Assembly (NCBI GenBank): GCA_025716815.1
Contig: JAIXMN010000067.1
Location: forward strand, 1 to 44,070
DNA: 44,070 bases
Origin: Dichotomocladium elegans
Taxonomy: Eukaryota > Mucoromycota > Mucoromycetes > Mucorales > Lichtheimiaceae
Direction of reading: 5' to 3'
Shown: one piece after another, positions 23,223 through 33,576 of the stretch
Layout of the letters: each line of letters opens with the position of its first letter
How positions within the stretch are numbered: the first letter of the stretch is position 1
Program-made: the position numbers and the translations under genes
The notes under the pieces: generated by a model
What the model was told of the DNA's origin: nothing
The model's database searches: none
Seen by the model: only the letters and a program-made list of their open reading frames with translations

Positions 23223-23782
23223 CTTAATAAGGGAATGGGAGATGTAAGCTAATCTGATAAACTCATTTTATTTTATTCCTAACTTGGTTTGACTTTGACG
23301 GCTTAAGCCCGCCTTCGCGTTGGTACAAATCTTCGACTGGATGTAAAGACGGCTGTTAAGATGGTGGAAATACTCCATTTTTCCGTCCCGTTACATTTCA
23401 TAATCGTCGTAAAGCCAAGCCGTTGGAGAAAGATACCATAAAAATTTTCCGGGGAAAGGGTTGCATAAAACACTTGTTGACGGGCTGTAGTTTGATCCTA
23501 CCAATTGCCTCAATGGTAGCAGTCACATGACCTACCGTACAGCTACCAGTAGAACTTGGAGAACTAGGGAATTACTGCGTACACAGAAAAAACATACACC
23601 ATTTTCCAAACTCGCACTCTTGCCAGTTCTGAAGTCGCAGGATCACTAAAATAAAATCGCCTTTTGCCCAGAAGACGCAGGATGACAAATCAAACGTCAC
23701 ACGCATCCACGGAAAGGTGTTGCTCGGCAAATCCATCTCTTCCCTTTGATTCTTTCTTTTTTATATACTTTTACATTCTGAG
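23223..23782. other. Intergenic, presumed POP4 5' exon/promoter and transposon flank
   Basis: 560 bases. A missing first exon of POP4 (reading right to left) is expected here; an ATG at about 23370 (- strand, MEYFHHLN) is a weak candidate without a convincing donor site. A TATATACTTTT sequence lies at 23761-23773, close before the Tc1-like pseudogene start. Confidence 0.4.
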
Positions 23783-24960
23783 ATGAGCAATCGATTCTTT
23801 TACGAAGATGACCAAAGGCATGTCGTTGATGAGCGTGGCTGTCCTGAACCTATGGACTATGTTGTTGATGAAGAAACGCACTCTCTGTAATTCGTTTGTT
23901 CTCGCACTGAATATCTGCGTAGCATATCTTGCAGAGATAATTCTGATCTTACTACCACACATATTCCCAAGCGAAAGGATACAGACATTTGTATGAAAGA
24001 AGAGGGGATCAAGCGCAGTTACACAGCGTACACTGACCATGACAAGGTCAGATTTTTCAAACGGATGTTGGAGAAAGTCTGGAGTGCATCAGCTGCTGCG
24101 AAACAGTTAGGAATTCATGTTGTTTCAGCCCAGCGATGGGCATTACGGTACGAGAAAGACCCTGACAGCATCTTTAAGAAACTTAAAGCGAGGTGGTCGT
24201 TCGCGTATTCTCAATGAAGAGTACAAGAGCGTTATTTTAGAATACATCAATGAGAATCCATCCATTATCCTAGAGCAGCTGATGGAGCAACTGCTTCAAA
24301 GGTTTGAGGGTCTCAAAGTATCTAAAACCATGTTCCATCGAAATATAAAAAACGAATTCAACTTGTCATTGGAAATGATTCGGCTTTAGCCTGTAGACAG
24401 GAATAATGCTGCGAAGATCCAAGAGCGCCATTACTGGGTGTGCAGATGGGACAGGACCGACATCGACTTTAGAAAGAACTGCGTTTTCCTTGATGAGTCT
24501 GGATTCCATATTAATATGAAACGCTGCACACCATGGTCAAGAAAGAGATTCCTGCAATGGTCACAATACCAAAGACATGAGCAGAGACAATCACAATCTT
24601 GGGAGCAATCTCAGCATCCGGCGACATTAAACGTAGCTTGAGACTCCCGCAGCCACCAACAAAAAAAGGTAAGAGGACAGGTCAATCTGAAGTTGGGAGC
24701 AGAGGAATTGTAACTGGGATTATCTCAGCTTCCTTAAGGCTACGATGGACAAGACGGATAAGTATGAACATATGAAGGGCCATTATTTGGTAATGGATAA
24801 TGCACCTATCCATAAGGCTGAGGATATCGCTAAATACCTCGAGTGTCGAGGATATGGATATGCCTATTTTCCACCATACTCGCTTGAACTCGATCCGATG
24901 AAGTAGTTTTGTCAGTTGTCAAGAGCAACGTAAAATGCAATAGGTTACCCTTGTTCTATT
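23783..24960 (+). pseudogene. Tc1/mariner-IS630-type transposase, decayed
   Basis: The coding trail starts at ATG 23783 (MSNRFFYEDDQ) and passes a stop at 23888. It continues through a helix-turn-helix region (SAAAKQLGIHVVSAQRWALRY, about 24090-24150), then shifts frame near 24182 into RGGRSRILNEEYKSVILEYI. It meets another stop at 24387, shifts again near 24545, and continues to about 24960. Catalytic pieces remain: first Asp in VFLDESGFHIN, second Asp in YLVMDNAPIHKAEDI. The expected third acidic residue after PPYS.EL.P is gone: the sequence reads LELDPMK followed by a stop where a Glu is normal, then continues in another frame as VVKSNVKCN. At least three stops and three frameshifts. A dead copy; its terminal repeats were not located. 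Confidence 0.8.
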
Positions 24961-25482
24961 CTGCAATCTTCTAATATTCCGGATCCTCTATAGATAACGA
25001 TATCAGCCTAACTCAAGTGCCTCGAGAGGAGAGGATATGGGCTTTGGGTGGGACCATGGTTTGGATTTGCCCGGGCAGGTCTCCCACAGTGGCTTCGTCG
25101 AAGTGCTTTTGTTCGTCTGCTTCCTCCGCTACTTCCCCTGCGGCTTCTGCTGCTGACTTTGTCGTTGGTCCGTCGTCGTCCCTCCTTGTTCCTTCCGCAA
25201 CCCTTCCGCCGTCGATTCTCAACAGCTCCAGGTCTTTTCTTTCCTCCCTCTTTACGCCATTGTTACCGCAATGGCACACGTAGCTACCTTCGTGGTGACT
25301 TGAAGAGTAAGAAGGGGGCTGATATTTCTATTGATCAACGGGTATGTCTCGGCCTTATCCATGCGCTAAATTTTATGCAAAATTTATTTTTGAAGATAAA
25401 GTATTGATTGTCGGAGTGATTGCCTATCCAGTGCAACTTGTACAGTATGCCATTGATACCTTACCTGATGCTCATCCCAACG
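24961..25482. other. Intergenic, Pro/Ser/Leu-rich open frames without support
   Basis: Overlapping long frames on both strands at 25013-25407 reflect GC-rich CTT/TCC repeats. None shows a recognisable domain, so I leave them unannotated. Confidence 0.5.
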
Positions 25483-25827
25483 TCATAAGCCACGCTCTTT
25501 GAGTATTGTGGATATACCCTTCATGCAGCTCACATCCTTGGTTCTTGGCTTCGATCTTCTCTGTGATTGGATTACCCGGTGATAGTAAAAACTTTGTTCC
25601 ACGCGTTCACCGTCCTGTATGAACCACCCAGGCCGAACACGCTTGCTGTAATCGGGGCAATCTTCACCGAGGTCCTTGTCGTTCAGGATAAATTTCGTAA
25701 CCAGCCGAGCATTAGGAGCATAGACAGTATGGTTACTGGACAGGTCAAACAAGAACAAGGCCTGGCAGTCTTCATGTAGAGCTTCAACTCCTGACAGTCC
25801 GCTCTTCTTTTTCCTTGCAAGTCCCAT
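25483..25827 (-). pseudogene. Fragment of a fungal DDE-type transposase (central part)
   Basis: A 114-codon frame with ALFLFDLSSNHTVYAPNARL, then RPGWFIQDGERVEQS and MKGISTILKERGL. The pattern 'LF.FD.SSNH...PDA' followed by 'GWF....G..V.QS' and 'KGI..IL.ERG.W' is one I recall from repetitive transposase-like proteins in several fungi; the Asp and Asn-His of SSNH would be part of the active site. The usual Trp after ERGL is a stop (TGA) here. Its right part overlaps, in another frame, the end of a MULE-like fragment at about 25780-25827, so two unrelated relics abut. It may be a matching middle piece of the family whose N-terminal part is at 2266-2814; that link is a guess. Confidence 0.45.
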
Positions 25828-26183
25828 ACACCCTCCAGGGGCAGCCGAGCTTCTTCATAGAGCGTTGTGGCCATCTCTTGACGACACCATTTACGCAGTG
25901 ATACTCAGATCCATTCTGGCTGTCACATTTTTCGTCGCCGGGCCTATATTCATTTAGCTCAATGTATGGTGGTATTCTTTGTAACCTCTATCATACTTGT
26001 CTCTGTTTATGTAAACGGTGTTGTCCCCTGTGGATGCATGCGAAATAGCAATACGACATTTTTTTCTTGGTACCACTGTCTTTGATGGATGGATACATCA
26101 AAGCCGTTTGCAATGGCGTACTCACGGATAACTGTTTTGAGATCGTCGCGAGTACGGTAAGACGTGTTGATGATATTCTCCAT
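25785..26183 (-). pseudogene. FAR1/MULE-like transposase N-terminal fragment, frameshifted
   Basis: Reading right to left from ATG 26183: MENIINTSYRTRDDLKTVIR and then EYAIANGFDVSI. This is the start of the FAR1-type DNA-binding region found at the N-terminus of Mutator-like (MULE) transposases. The frame then breaks several times. Traces in other frames include YCYFACIHRGQ, a zinc-ligand-like region, and, near 25840-25800, KKLGCPWRVYGTCKEKEE, which fits the end of the FAR1 module. The homology stops where the unrelated DDE relic begins. It is a short, old and mosaic remnant; the family call rests on motif recall. Confidence 0.45.
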
Positions 26184-26596
26184 TTATTAGGCTGCTGGCT
26201 TTGTGTGTTTTCTACGATAGTAGGAAACTTCCTACAGCCTAGGCGTTTACTACTTTTACAGAGGTTGCTCGGCGCGGGGTTATTTCAAAGATGAGTCATA
26301 CTATCGTGAGATTGGACTGAAGAGCAAAGTGTGACCTTGGTATTCTGCCGTTCATAAATCACCTTCATAGAACAATTGCTCTTCAAAATCTACTTGGCGA
26401 AAAAAAAAAAAAGATAAAAAATACCAATCAATGCTTGTAGGAATTGTGTTATATATTAAATGCTGTACTCATTTACCTCTTGCAAACTCTATTTGGAACA
26501 GTCAAAACTTACTGTCACTAATTGCCGTTGTACGTTTTTTTCGTACTGTGACATTGTTAACGACAGTCCCGAAAATCCTCAAAAACACTTTAAATA
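26184..26596. other. Intergenic, no supported gene
   Basis: AT-rich with an A12 run near 26400-26412. Nothing recognised. Confidence 0.5.
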
Positions 26597-26980
26597 CTAC
26601 ATACTGGAGACAGTGCTATAATGGCTATTACCTTCCCAACCACCCTTATACAGATTCATCGTAGTATCAATACTGGTTGCCATCAATGATTGTACACATA
26701 GTGCATCTATTAAGAGATATATATCAAACAAGTTGCGCTGGGTGGGCAATCCACTGTCGGATAACCAATATGTCTTTCCGTGTACGTAGTAGTTCCCTGT
26801 ACAATTGCTTCTATCGAAATGGAAATAGTATACACTGAAGTCGTCATATCCATCTTCGCACAATACACAACTTGGTTGGAAATAGAGGTAGTCGATGTCT
26901 TTGAAGTAGTTATAGCGCGCTGAGAATGGTAGGTAAATGTGCAAAATGCGAGATTGAAATGAATGAGAGATCCGCTCCAT
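26597..26980 (-). CDS. Hypothetical 127-codon ORF, unusual composition
   Basis: An uninterrupted frame rich in Tyr, Phe, Ser and Cys (for example PSCVLCEDGYDDFSVYYFHF, DRSNCTGNYYVHGKTYW). I do not recognise it. There is no signal peptide at its ATG, and no neighbouring exon with matching phase was found, so it may be a chance frame or one exon of a gene whose other parts I missed. It sits between transposon relics and importin-5. Confidence 0.2.
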   Translation of the reverse strand: MERISHSFQSRILHIYLPFSARYNYFKDIDYLYFQPSCVLCEDGYDDFSVYYFHFDRSNCTGNYYVHGKTYWLSDSGLPTQRNLFDIYLLIDALCVQSLMATSIDTTMNLYKGGWEGNSHYSTVSSM

Positions 26981-27086
26981 AAAAAGGCTATTATCTTGTA
27001 TTACATGCGCGTGTGGATGGGAGTAAGTGTGGTGGGGGAGTTGTGTTCATATATATACATATATGAGTCTCGTCATTTAAGACTGT

Positions 27087-30000
27087 CTAAACATAACCCT
27101 TTTCTTGCAGAACAGCTCTTGTCTCGGGAAGAATCGCATTCCATAACTGTGTCCGTGTGCTGTCGTCGACACCACCCAGAATAACCTTCAAGCTGTTGAC
27201 GACCTGATTGGTTAATTCAGGCTGCAAAATATCAGCTGCCAGGACCTCAGTGAAGATTTTCACAAGACTAGGAATATTGCTGTTGTTAGGACCGAGCACA
27301 CTAGGGTGATGTGCCTCGAGGAGCTCAAGCAAGTAAGCGTATACGGTGGCTGCCTCCTGCTCGTCGTGGACAATGGGCAATGTGCTGAACCATGCGGAAA
27401 TAACCGGTTCAACAGCAAACTTGGAGTTGTTGAATTTGCAAATCTTGGCAACTGCAGAAATCGCATTCTCCGTAACAAAAACATCCGTCTCCTCCCGAGC
27501 GTTGGGTGTATTGATGATACCAAATAATGGCTCAAGGGCAGCTGCACAAGCATCAGCATACTGGGGACCACCGAACTGTCCACAAACACCTAAACCATAT
27601 GCTGCTGCCTGGCGTACTTCGGGGCAAGGATCCTGGAGGGCATGAACCATGTTCTGTAAGAAGAAGTTCGAGTAATTATACGAGACCGGACCCAGGTATT
27701 CCACAAAGTCATCAAACACGCAGACAGCCCACTGACGTGCCGCCAAGCTAGGATGATTCAAGAACTGGACAATCAGAGGAATGAACTTCTCAAAGTAAGA
27801 CAAGAAGCGGCTATGGTGGGTCTTGAAGATAGCTTGGAACACTCTCGCAAGCTCGCTAAGCGCATCTTCTTCTGTAATTTCATCGTCCAGGCCTTGCTCT
27901 TCATCATCAGCGTCATATTCGCCGTTTTGTTTCTCAGCTTCGCGGAGCGTCAGTCGCTCGAGGTACATTTTGATGTGCGTCTCAGCTGCAATAGCGAAGG
28001 TTTCCAGATCATCCGTCTGCAGACAATTCTCACCAAGCGTCTCCACACACTCGTAGAAAGTTGCATAGAGTTGAGCGAGGAATGTGATATCGTCCTCATT
28101 TGACATTATCTTCATAATACGCTGAAGAATGGTGTTCCACATAGTTTGTAGTTCGGTCGGTGCCACATTTGCTTCCTTGGCGTCGCGAAGTAACAAGGGA
28201 ATAAGGGCTGCGGCCGCGTGTCGTACGCCATCATGAAAATAGAATTTGAGCAAAGGAATAGCGATATCAAGAACTTCGCCAACATAAGGTAAGAATCCGG
28301 CGCCGAGATCACGGGCGTAACTGACCAGCATCTCAATAGCAGTATGTTTCTCCTCGAGAACAGAAGTTTTGATGCCAATTTGCTGACCATTTATACCGAC
28401 AAATTCCCATCCATCATCCGATGGGTATTTCGCTTCGACATCCTCTTCTTCGGGGTCCACGAAAGTGAACTCTGGGGTAATCCGGGCTGACTGAAGAAGC
28501 GGGGGCATGATATTCGGCAGGAATGGTAAGAAGTCTTGACCCATCATTTTGCACATACGAGCCCATGCTGCTAGTAAGTATGTGGTCTGGACGTCATCAG
28601 GCTCAGTGACGGATTGTTGAATCTCCGCAAGAATGGTAATAAACTCCTGCGTGTATGGTGAAAAGGCTTCCTTGCCGATTGCAAGACCGATTAAAGAAGC
28701 GCATTCGATAGCGCGACCGCGCAACAAGCGGTATTGTTTGTCAGTGGCACCACGAAGAATGTTAAGAAGGAGCGGCATGATAACACTATGGTATTTGACA
28801 AATTTGTCCTCTGCACAATCTGCAACTGTTGCGATGGTTGTGATAGCCTGTTCCTGGACATAGACCTTCGTGGTTTGGAGGAGTATCAAGAGCCGCTCAA
28901 AGATGGCATCCAGATAAGGGTCGAGGATAGCTTTTTCAGCTTCTTCGCAGAAGTTCACCATTGCTGCTGCTGCGTGGGCCTGAACACGCGGCTGTGTGAT
29001 GTCGTCCATGACAGGAAGGATGGCGGTAATGATAGACTGGTGGAAACTTTTTTGCAAGAAAGGTGCAAAATCAGTAGACATTTGACCGAGAGCATTACAG
29101 GCAGCGTAACGAACACGCGGGTGAGGATCCTTAAGATAGGGGATAATCATTTGTATGATATTGCCGAGTTCGGGTTTCATCATCTTGACACAACCTTCGC
29201 CAATTGACGAAATCGCCATTAACGCACCGCGACGCTGCTGCCACTCACCGGATTGGAGCATTTGAGGAATATACTGGAAAGAAACAGGGACGACAAACTT
29301 TCCACCGATAGTGCGGGCAATTCGATCTAACGTGCTCTCGCCCATCACATAGTTCTCCTCATTGTCGTCTTCCTCAAGCTAAAGATAGATTGACATTAAA
29401 CCCTATGTCAGTAACCCTATCCCTTTACTCTATCCCATACCGCAACTCACATCGTCTGTAGTATACCAGGAGCTATCATCCTCCATATCTGTCAACATCT
29501 CCATCGCAACAGGGATGATCTCCGATGCAAAGTTAGGTACTTTGCGGACCATGGCCGGGGCAGCCTCAGCGAGGGTAAGGAGAAGTTCAAGTGCAGTCTG
29601 ACGGGTACGATCCTCAAAGGTTTTATCCTTTGCTATACCAACCATAACGTTTAGAAGGTGATGGAGAACCGGTTTAAATAGACGAGGGGCTGTGTCAGCA
29701 AGCTCGATTAGCACAACGAGGCCGTCAACAAGTGTTTGATCATCACGACCAGCAATAACTGGGCCAAGAGTCTATGCATCGAACCGCCCGCAGATTCGTT
29801 TAGTTTTTTACTTTTCACAGGGAATTAAATATACCTCAAGCATATTTGGCATCAAGGAACCCAACGATTTTTGCGTCTCAGCTTCTGCCTGAACAATGTA
29901 AGCAGCGGCAGCTTTCATTGCTTCAAGACGAACCTAGAAAAGCCACACTCAGAGCTTTGTCAGAACTATTTACTTGCGCTATTTATTCATCTAATACTCA

Positions 30001-30771
30001 CCGCCTGGCTTTCTGTATCGGTCAAGCTTGTAAGAAAGACAGCCTTTAACGTTTCAGTATGTTGGTCGGAAATGAGATCCGGTACCGAGGCAAAAATGCG
30101 AAAAGCTGTTTCGCGGTGGAGAGCGGAAGGTGCTTGACTACACTGAAAAAGGGCCTTGAGAAGCGAATCCCATTTGACTACGACACATAGTGAGCAGGAG
30201 TGTACACCTCTACTTATTGTTCTTACCATTGTCGCCTAAATCCGATTTGGCCACTTCTGCAATTGTATCAGCGATCTTGTGCCGAGTGCTCTGGTCAGTT
30301 TCGTTAGCAAGAGCAACAAGTAAAAGCTCCTTAACGCGAATCTTAGTCGGTTCCTGAACCATATCCCAAAGACGGGCATCGGGATCCGTCGTGGACGTGA
30401 ATTGCTTGAAAGCCAAGCGTCGCAATAAAACGCTACAATGTGAACGTAGCTGAGGAATAATGATATCGTTAATTTTGAATGCATTTAATAGTATCTGTCT
30501 TATTAGCTACCTGAACGTCGGGATTTTGTGCCATAAATTGGGATAAACCAGCTAACAACAGATCAGGCTGTTGCTTAATCCATTGCTCATTCAACTGCGC
30601 CTCAGCGGCTGATCTAAAGATCGTGATCGGTCGATATGTTGGCCCAATGTAAATGCGCGGATGCTGCGCTCAGTATATATATACGTATTCATACCTTTGA
30701 GAATTGTCAACCGACAATAAATTCGTCAGCACAGGAGTTAATTGCTGAAGCGTATCCGCTGAAACTTCCAT
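27087..30771 (-). CDS. PSE1: Importin-5 / Kap121 (karyopherin beta-3)
   Basis: Nuclear import receptor of the importin-beta family; it carries ribosomal proteins, histones and other cargo through the pore and is released by Ran-GTP. Seven exons on the - strand: 30771-30695, 30613-30511, 30449-30227, 30177-30002, 29933-29835, 29771-29451, 29378-27087. All six introns are GT-AG (49-81 nt) and phases agree. The product is 1096 aa, almost exactly the length of human IPO5. It consists of HEAT repeats from end to end. Recognisable family blocks: LQDPHPRVRYAACNA-like DPHPRVRYAACNALGQMSTDFAPF, LLRGRAIECASLIGLAIGKE, the acidic DDEEQGLDDEITEEDAL loop, EVRQAAAYGLGVCGQ and VLGPNNSNIPSL. Most introns lie in the first third; the last exon alone encodes about 763 residues. 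Confidence 0.96.
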
Positions 30772-32188
30772 TTTGAGCAAGGAAGTGAAGTGAAAAAAAA
30801 GGGCTGGAAAACGGCAGTTCAAAAAAGCCACTTGATTTTGTTACACCGCTTTTGGAAAAGGACTGAAATGCCTCGTAGTCCTTATCATGTTTATGCAGTC
30901 ACACAGGAGTGATGTACACCCTAGTTGAAAACAGACGCTCAGATTCGGCCACTTCCTTCTCAATGTCTAATTCATGCGATTTAATATAGCATTCCCTAAA
31001 GGGCACTATGTCGTGGAATGAAATGCGAAATTAGAGATTGGTTGACCATATTATCGGTTGAATTTCAACATGCGCTAAGCTATCGAAAAGAATGCAGATG
31101 CTGCCTTTCAAAAGCTCGATACTCTTTTGAGCAACAACCTCGTCCTTCAATTTCTTCGAACACAAGGACTAATTGACGTGAAGGTACTATGTTCTGCGCA
31201 CGTACCTTCATTCCACGTCTCGCAAGACATCTCGTTTTGCTCGATTGCTACGTCAGCCGGGGACTTCGCCAACCCCCCTAAAGTAATGAGCGTGATAAAC
31301 GGTAGAAATAATTTGACGTGGACCTAAACATAATAGAGGTATGTGTATTTGGTGTACCAGCCCAACCATCTCGCTACGCACGATAACTTGGCTCTCTCAT
31401 CCACCCCCATCCCATCTGCGCCATCCTGCTGACAAACTTCTCGCTTGCTAGTAATCGATAGTACTATCATCATGGATTTTGGATTACATATAGAAATTTT
31501 ATAAGGGCATAGAATATTTTTAGCATAAGCAAAATATAAGGGTTAAATATGGGTATATAAGAAGACGTTAACATAAGAAGCTGCTGAAGGATTGTTCAGA
31601 GTGTCGTGAGTATTGATTTATAGTAGTGTTTTGCATGATTCGGTTCCACCAAAGAACTGGGCGGGAACCAGGACGAATGAGGATAAATAAATGCATACAG
31701 AATTCCAAGAAGTTTTGCTATTTAGGCCTGAAGAACAAAATAGGAAATGTTATAGCGCTGTAACCTTCTCGGAAACAGAATTTTTTGAAGGTTAATCTTC
31801 TTTTCCGCTTGGTCATTACCAGCTTGCTATATGCAATACTTTGTATCACGCTTACCTTTTCAAATATTAAAAAACATTTACATGTCCTCCTGGAAGAACA
31901 ATTACTCCTGAAGCAGCAGCAAATTGTTGTGCTTCAGGAACAACTACAAGTTACCTTCCACTCCTGTGCAGTCTGCTGACGACACTGTCACTCTCCCCTT
32001 GCACTCCATGGGTACGAGACCCCATTATGACTGGTCTCGATCAGATGCTCTATCTACCTTAATGACACTGGGCCCAGGAGGAGGAATAAGGTACTTTATT
32101 CCTAGGAATATGAGTTTCAGGTTGGTGAGTGACCTGCACCCCAAAGTTCCCAGGATAGGTGACACGAATATATGGTCCATAATTAGTA
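30772..32188. other. Intergenic, importin-5 promoter side
   Basis: 1.4 kb of AT-rich DNA between the importin-5 start and Harbinger element 2. Short + frames (31127-31327, 31785-31979, 31924-32205) show no domain. The importin-5 promoter must lie at the left end. Confidence 0.5.
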
Positions 32189-32225
32189 GGGGGTTTCACG
32201 ATTAAAATTTACCAGAAACATTTTC
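32189..32225 (+). repeat. Left TIR of Harbinger element 2
   Basis: 37 bp matching the reverse complement of 34935-34971 with one mismatch at position 25 (C versus A); preceded by TAGTA. Confidence 0.9.
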
Positions 32226-32312
32226 ATGAAAAATGTTCATGGAACATTTACTCAGCTCGTAAGTCTGGTAAATTGACTTACCTTTTCTCTCCAATTTGCA
32301 ACATTTATTACC

Positions 32313-33560
32313 ATGACCAACGCTAGAATCAACGATGACCAAAAAATGTATTACCGACCTGCGAAAGCTCATGAAAGCAATGGAGTCAAGGTGTCATACG
32401 AGGAAATTGAATTCATTCTTGATTACCTCGAAGAAAATCAAGATGACCTGGCCATCTGGCTAAATAAGAGCGTTACTAAACGCGGCCCTGGAGCCTCTAT
32501 TCCCCAAGGAGGTTCGGCGAGGCTCAGCAAGGTCAGTGTCGCTCGGCGAATCGCCGAGAAGCTCTACACCCTCACGGGCAATGCGAAAAGATGGGAGGCT
32601 GGCAAGAAAGCCAGGGATCGAGTGTTGGCGACCTGGCGCCAAATGCTCAAGCAGTATCAGAAAGTACGCACCATCATTTCCGGTACTGGCTTTGGTATTG
32701 GCCCAGACGATCATGCTCGAGGCATCAAGTCGATTGAGCAGTATAAGGAACACTACTGCTGCTTTTACAATCGACTCGATGCCATTCTTGGTTCAAAGGA
32801 GGCTATACAGCAACCTGCTGCAATGGATGTTGGTATCTACCATTCCATTCCAATCACTCATCGTCTTTCTCCAGGTAAGCCGTGCAATATTGATATTCTC
32901 TAATCTCGGCTAGTGTGTAATACTCTTGCCGAAGATGTAGTGATGGCCGCTTCTGAAACTTCATCGGAAAATGAAGGCCAAGAACGCATCTCTTCCAGCT
33001 CTTCTCCAAGGGCTGCCACTGATCCTTCTCTCGCCAGCCGTATGGTGAGCTTCTCTGATTTCGAGGAGAGCGGCCAAAACTTACAATCGCACTCCGAAAA
33101 TGACGAGAATGAGAATGAGGATGAAGATGCAGTTGAAGAAAGCGAAGACGAAGACGAAGTAGACCGGAGCCGACCACCCGCTAAGAGAAGTTTCACTTCA
33201 GCAATGAATCGGTTTACCGAGGTCTGCGATAAGCGCGCAGCTAGCCGGGATGCCAAGCTGCTGAAGCACAAGAAAACAAAGCTTTCTCTTGCACGCCAGC
33301 ATCTTGAGCTGGAATGGGAAAAATTCGAGTTCCAAAAGCAAATGGCAAGAGAACAACTCGAGCTCCAGAAGCAAATGGCAAGGGAGCAACTCGAACAAGA
33401 GAAGCGGAAGTCTGATAGACAGTACTTTGTTGAAAGGGAGAGGGCTGAAAATGAGCGAATCCAGATTGCACTGAATGCCCTCTTCACTGCACATCAACAT
33501 GGCATACTTCCTGACGACGTTGACATTATGAGTCATATCAACGAGTTGTTAAAAAAATAA
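32313..33560 (+). CDS. Partner DNA-binding protein (Myb/SANT-like, coiled coil) of Harbinger element 2
   Basis: Two exons, 32313-32874 and 32914-33560, around a very short 39-nt GT-AG intron (32875-32913) that restores phase (P, then Val). The product is 402 aa. The N-terminal part (about 30-175) has a helical, Trp-containing DNA-binding-like region: YEEIEFILDYLEENQDDLAI, later RRIAEKLYTLTGNAKRWEAG. A Ser/acidic linker with a run of D/E follows, then a long coiled coil with the duplicated unit QKQMAREQLE. This is the layout of Harbinger partner proteins that bind the element ends and recruit the transposase. The specific SANT/Myb assignment is by context and not by a clear motif. Confidence 0.75.
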
Positions 33561-33576
33561 TTATCTTGGGCACAAT

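Noticed and set aside
23278..23400. Candidate POP4 first exon starting MEYFHHLN with a 30-nt intron
   Set aside because: The only phase-compatible donor would leave an intron of about 30 nt, shorter than any other here, with a poor donor sequence.
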